In this document: positions 60,101 through 64,000 of the stretch, in pieces
Layout of the letters: every line of letters starts with the position of its first letter
How positions within the stretch are numbered: position 1 is the stretch's first letter
Assembly: GCA_024138015.1 (NCBI GenBank)
Contig: JAMXBB010000010.1
Coordinates: 9,073,653-9,137,652, forward strand
Source: Lumnitzera littorea
Taxonomy: Eukaryota > Streptophyta > Magnoliopsida > Myrtales > Combretaceae
DNA: 64,000 nucleotides
Direction of reading: 5' to 3'
Notes under the pieces: model-generated
Seen by the model: only the letters and a program-made list of their open reading frames with translations
Database searches by the model: none
Told to the model about the DNA's origin: nothing
Position numbers and translations under genes: made by a program

Positions 60101-62354
60101 TCTCAAGGCATTGAAAGAGAAGCTCGAACAGGAGGTAATCTTCTGGTGGCATTCTTTCTGAGATTGTCGTCCTCTTTGAGTTCACCTTATCTTTATATGA
60201 ATTTTGATCTGTCAAATGAATTTCCTGAACAGTTAAATTACTTTAGTTCTGCATGTATTATGGCTTTTAAGCAGACTAGGGCAGTACATTTTCGCTCCTG
60301 CTGTCCTTTGTCAATGTGAACCCACAAATCTTTTCAACAAAGCCTGAAACCTCGGCTAGAATGTCCTCTCTCATGTGCTAGAAGTGTTTTGTTTGAAATG
60401 TTCTACTTAGCCTTCCTAAACTGCTGCTTTCGCATTAACCCATGCCATTACATGCCCTTTGTCTGCGAGCTAATATATTTAATAAATCTGAACAAAATAT
60501 GCAAGCTCTACAATATAGAATATTATGTCAAGTATAGGAGTTAGGACTTCAACGAGGAGAAACAATTTGGGGAGGTTGGAAATTTGCTGAAGCAAAAATG
60601 ATTCTGTATCATTATTGTCTACTGTAAGGAGGAATCATTTGAAGTTAACAGTCATTTGTTGGTTTTAATTATATTGACCAAGGAATATTGGATCCATCAT
60701 GCATCTGATTTTGCAATTTCTAATCTGGGTTGTGACCATCTTGCATGTTCTTCTGCTAACTTTTCAGGCATCCGAAAATCTTGGTATGGCAATGATCTAC
60801 ACTCTGGTTACATCCGCAAAAGAGTGGTTATCTGAAAGATTTGGTCAGCAAGATGGTGGTGAGAACTTTGAAGATGAAGAAGCTGCCAAAGATGAAGTAT
60901 GCTTCCTTTTTCTAGCATCTGAATTTCAGTGTTTAAATTATTATGATATATCTTAATTTGATATCAGCCTCTTAATTCTCTGTGGACTTGATACCTGAAA
61001 CATCAGAATGCTGATGCCATATTCATAGTAAGCCATGTGATTCTAATTTTTTGAATATATGGTATGTCAAATTAACGACAACTCCAAAGGGAGATAAAGG
61101 TTTTTGACATGAAGTTTCCTGATTACTGTCTTTGCCTAAATCTTGCTTACATAATGGTGAAGGGAAGTCCCTAGTATAAGATTCTTTTTTCCGCCCTTTC
61201 TAGTAACCCTCTAAAAGATAATGTCTTGTTTTGCTCGGGAAGCAGTAGCCTTTTAAGTGTAACACTGAAAAGTGGAGCTGGATATATTTCAGCTTGAATT
61301 TACGGTGAAGTTGCCAGTAGTCTCAGGCATGTACAATTAGTGTGATGGCCTTGTGCTTTCACTATTTGAGATATTATGCTATCTGTGGAATATCATTAGC
61401 GTTTCTTTTGACAGATAATTGTACCACACGGGGAACCAGTTACAGTTGACACATTTTTGGCTTGGAGAGAGAGGTTTGAAGCAGAACTGGCACTGGAGCG
61501 AGCAAAGTAAGTTTCACAGGAAAAGTTTAATTTTTTCCATGAGGACTTCAAGTCATTATTAGATATAACTTTTGCAAAACTCAATAGACATTGTTGATAT
61601 TATATGAAGTTGCTGTGATTTCTTTTTGTTTCAAATACATTCTCTATTATTGAACTTGCATATGAGTTTTTGATATTTATTGCATTACCAACTCTAATGC
61701 CATCTACCTAAATTTCCATTTGTTTGGAGAGCATACACAATGTTTTGTGGGGAAGTAAACAAATAGTGTGGAAACACCAATAAACCTGGATTATTAGAGA
61801 ATGCACTAATGACATAATCTCATCAGTCCTCGTTTGTTTCTGTGATAAAGAAATAAACATGTTCATTATCAGGTTAATGCCCGAGTCTGCGCTAACTGCT
61901 CCCAAGGATAAGAAGCACACTGGAAGACAGTGGTTTGAAAGTGGAAGGGCTTCAGGGGTAAAGTTTCCTTCTAGATGTTACTTCTTTCACTGAAATAGAA
62001 TTTCCTTAAACAATTAAGAATAAAGTATTCCAAGAGAATTTTCTGGATTGCTGGAGAAGGATCTCTTACTAATGTTTGACAATTTAAAAAATTTCATTTT
62101 CCTCTTTATAACAGAAAAGTGCTAATCCTGTCACTGAAGAAGAGGGAGAGGATGATGATGAAGACATTGACTTTGATGATGAGGATTTTGAAGGTGACTT
62201 GTCATCGCCTTCAAATTAATGTTATTTATCATGCCATTTCTAGCAAAATTCTTATTTTTGTCTAATTGCAGATGATGATGAAGAAGATATGTTGGAGCAT
62301 TATTTGGCCGAGAAATCGGATTCATCCACTCACTCATCAAAAAGAATGAGCTAA
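57145..62354 (+). CDS. RWDD1: RWD domain-containing protein 1 (RWDD1/DFRP2/Gir2 type)
   Basis: Exons: 57145-57151, 58509-58574, 58667-58734, 59160-59193, 59329-59398, 60077-60134, 60768-60896, 61415-61506, 61873-61957, 62115-62193, 62272-62354. All junctions are GT-AG and frame is kept, giving 256 residues plus stop. Residues 5-125 form an RWD domain (EMEIEALEAILMDDF, and the YPDEPP signature at 71-76). Residues about 140-203 form the DRG-binding type region (IIVPHGEPVTVDTFLAW, GRQWFESGR). The tail is acidic (EDDDEDIDFDDEDFE). Family knowledge: Gir2/DFRP2 proteins bind the GTPase Rbg2/DRG2 and, through RWD, Gcn1, linking to translation control. Exon 1 supplies only ATGACCG; the next exon restores MTDHALEQEMEIEA, which matches the family start. 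Often labelled ubiquitin-conjugating enzyme-like in plants, but it has no catalytic cysteine motif. Confidence 0.93.
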
Positions 62355-62913
62355 AGAAGATAGAACCGTTCCACACGTATGTTTCTTCCAGCCATGGAAT
62401 GCCTTTGCCACAGGGGATTCTATAATTTTTGCCATTAGATACATGGTCAAGCCACCTGACCTCGTGATGTAACGGGATCCAGAGTCTAATGGGGGTATCA
62501 GTTCTCTTTCTTCAGCTTTAGTATGGAAAGTCTTGGGTAATTCATTATGGCAATTGGTATGTGATACGCCTTATGATTTATGTAACGGGGATCGTATGTA
62601 TTTGAAGCTGTAATTTCAGGGATATACATTCAGCTCGAGGAATGACTAGGTTTTTGTTAGTAGTTTTCTTCAGAAACGGATGCGATTTTTTATTTTTGGA
62701 GAGATGTCGCTGCTGAGTCAGGTTCTTCATGGACAAGTTCCATTTTTTAGCTTAATGGGGTTATGCCTTTGTTCAGTACATTTACATTTTTGTGGTATTT
62801 GTGGTTTCTCCTCATGAGTTAGTCCATGCTTCCAACACCCAGTGTCAAGGATCCAGTCATCTGCACCGGCTTATCCACTATTTGAAAAAAATTAGAATGA
62901 GGTGTACAGCTAT

Positions 62914-63190
62914 CCCAATCCGTGCCACAGGATTACACAAGTCTATAGAGTTTTCCTCACTTTTTTCTCATATAGCTATCTATTAAGTTTAAAGGGTTTA
63001 ATAGCTCTATTGAGGATTACAATATGGTTCCTTATACTTTAGCTTGAGTTCCTCTCAATCTGTATCACAGGATTATATAAGTCTATAAAGTCTTCCTCAC
63101 TATTTTCTCACACAGCTATCTATTAAATTTAAAGAGTTTAGTAGCTCTCTAGAGGATTACAATATGGTTCCTTACACTTTAGCTTGAGAC
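62914..63190. repeat. Tandem duplication, two units of 140 bp
   Basis: Unit 1 (about 62914-63053) and unit 2 (63054-63190) share cacaggatta-a-aagtctata, ttcctcact-ttttctca, agctatctatta, agctct, gaggattacaatatggttcc and actttagcttgag at a constant offset of 140 bases. Divergence is modest. It begins about 560 bases after the RWD gene stop. Confidence 0.88.
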
Positions 63191-64000
63191 TTAGTTACCA
63201 TGTTGCTTCGGAAGTTTTCTTAGATTTTGAAATATTTATTTTCTATTTTGTTCATACTTTACTTTTATACCTTGATCTCTCAATTTTGTTTGTTTCCTAT
63301 CTCGTGTTTCATTACTTTTGGCCGAGTGGTTCTTCTTAAGGTTTTGAGCATCGCTATTGCTGGGCTTTCTTTGGTCCTATATGTTCTCTGAGTTTCATAA
63401 AAATTATTTTTTCTACACACTCAAATAACTTGATAGATAATATTAAGCATGTATATTTGATTATTTTATTATCATCAAGTCGCTTGATATGGAGGGTCTG
63501 ACAAAAACATCTGAAACTGGTTGATTAGATCCCTTCAAGAGTATAGTTGTCTCTTTGAGTGTAGTTGACCAATTTGTTCTTTGCTAGGCCTCTTTCCATC
63601 TAAATGTGGTTGACTATGGTGCATTCTGGCCGGCCATTTAAGCTTATAAGCTCCAATTTTTTAATCCCAATTTTTAATGAGAGACTCAATCTAAGGCTCT
63701 GCGAGATGAGTTCATGAACTCGAAACCTTTGTAGAACTCCTAAATTATCAAACAAATGCCAAAATAACAATCGATTGCAAAATTAGCAACTCTAACCATA
63801 AATCTTTCCTAATAACATGTTAATGTTACACTACTCCGTGATCTCCATGCATTTAAAGTATAAATCAATAATTGATGAATTAGAATCGTCACAAAAGACC
63901 TAATTGCATATTGGTGGTTTACGTCAATTTACAAAGATTAATGGGATGATATAAACTTAAGTTTATAGCAGCTTCAGTTAGGGCTAGCACATGATGGAAT
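63191..64000. other. Intergenic, nothing recognised
   Basis: AT-rich DNA with no coding homology or clear repeat ends seen. Confidence 0.5.

Noticed and set aside
1..64000. CRISPR arrays, operons, riboswitches, phage or bacterial defence genes
   Set aside because: The window is plant nuclear DNA with spliced genes and retrotransposons. Repeats are LTRs, LINE pieces, microsatellites and one tandem duplication, none with CRISPR spacing.

Overview
This is a nuclear window from a flowering plant, probably a dicot. The evidence is AT-rich intergenic DNA, GT-AG split genes whose exons read as plant orthologues, and many decayed Ty3/gypsy, Ty1/copia and LINE elements. Three protein-coding genes can be reconstructed exon by exon. 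No prokaryotic gene, CRISPR array, tRNA or rRNA was seen. An assembly gap of Ns lies at 19268-19658.

Region 1 (684-41320, + strand) is one very large gene of 21 coding exons. It encodes a 798-residue SCY1-like pseudokinase with HEAT repeats, matching the plant cytoplasmic tRNA export protein family (CTEXP, SCYL1-like). Its coding sequence is only about 2.4 kb but spans 40.6 kb, because several introns are loaded with transposons. Intron 2 (15.8 kb) holds a complete but dead chromovirus-type gypsy element with 330-bp LTRs and a 5-bp target duplication, followed by two LINE remnants. Intron 3 holds a gypsy gag fragment, LTR-like flanks and the gap. Intron 16 holds a LINE fragment, a dead copia element and a truncated LTR. 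Intron 19 holds a second dead copia element on the minus strand. Every inspected splice junction keeps frame, so the gene looks functional despite the load.

Region 2 (41321-47320) starts with a short degenerate duplicate of the exon 1/intron 1 boundary of the same gene, about 41 kb downstream of its source. A compact three-exon gene for cytosolic ribosomal protein eL28 follows on the minus strand. It has telo-box motifs and a GA/CT tract at its 5' end, as is usual for plant ribosomal protein genes. It is tail-to-tail with the pseudokinase gene.

Region 3 (47460-57100) has no recognisable gene. It is AT-rich and contains a diverged repeat pair about 1 kb apart and a probable solo LTR of a Del/Tekay-type gypsy element.

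Region 4 (57145-62354, + strand) is an 11-exon gene for an RWD domain protein of the RWDD1/DFRP2/Gir2 type. Its first coding exon carries only seven coding bases. A 140-bp tandem duplication lies just downstream.

The three genes are not an operon. All three proteins are linked to translation (tRNA handling, ribosome structure, ribosome-associated GTPase partner), but their adjacency is most simply chance. I found no convincing new biological system. The most interesting items are the four acidic WxxI motifs in the pseudokinase tail, the downstream duplicate of the gene's 5' end, and the datable transposon insertions inside an intact gene.
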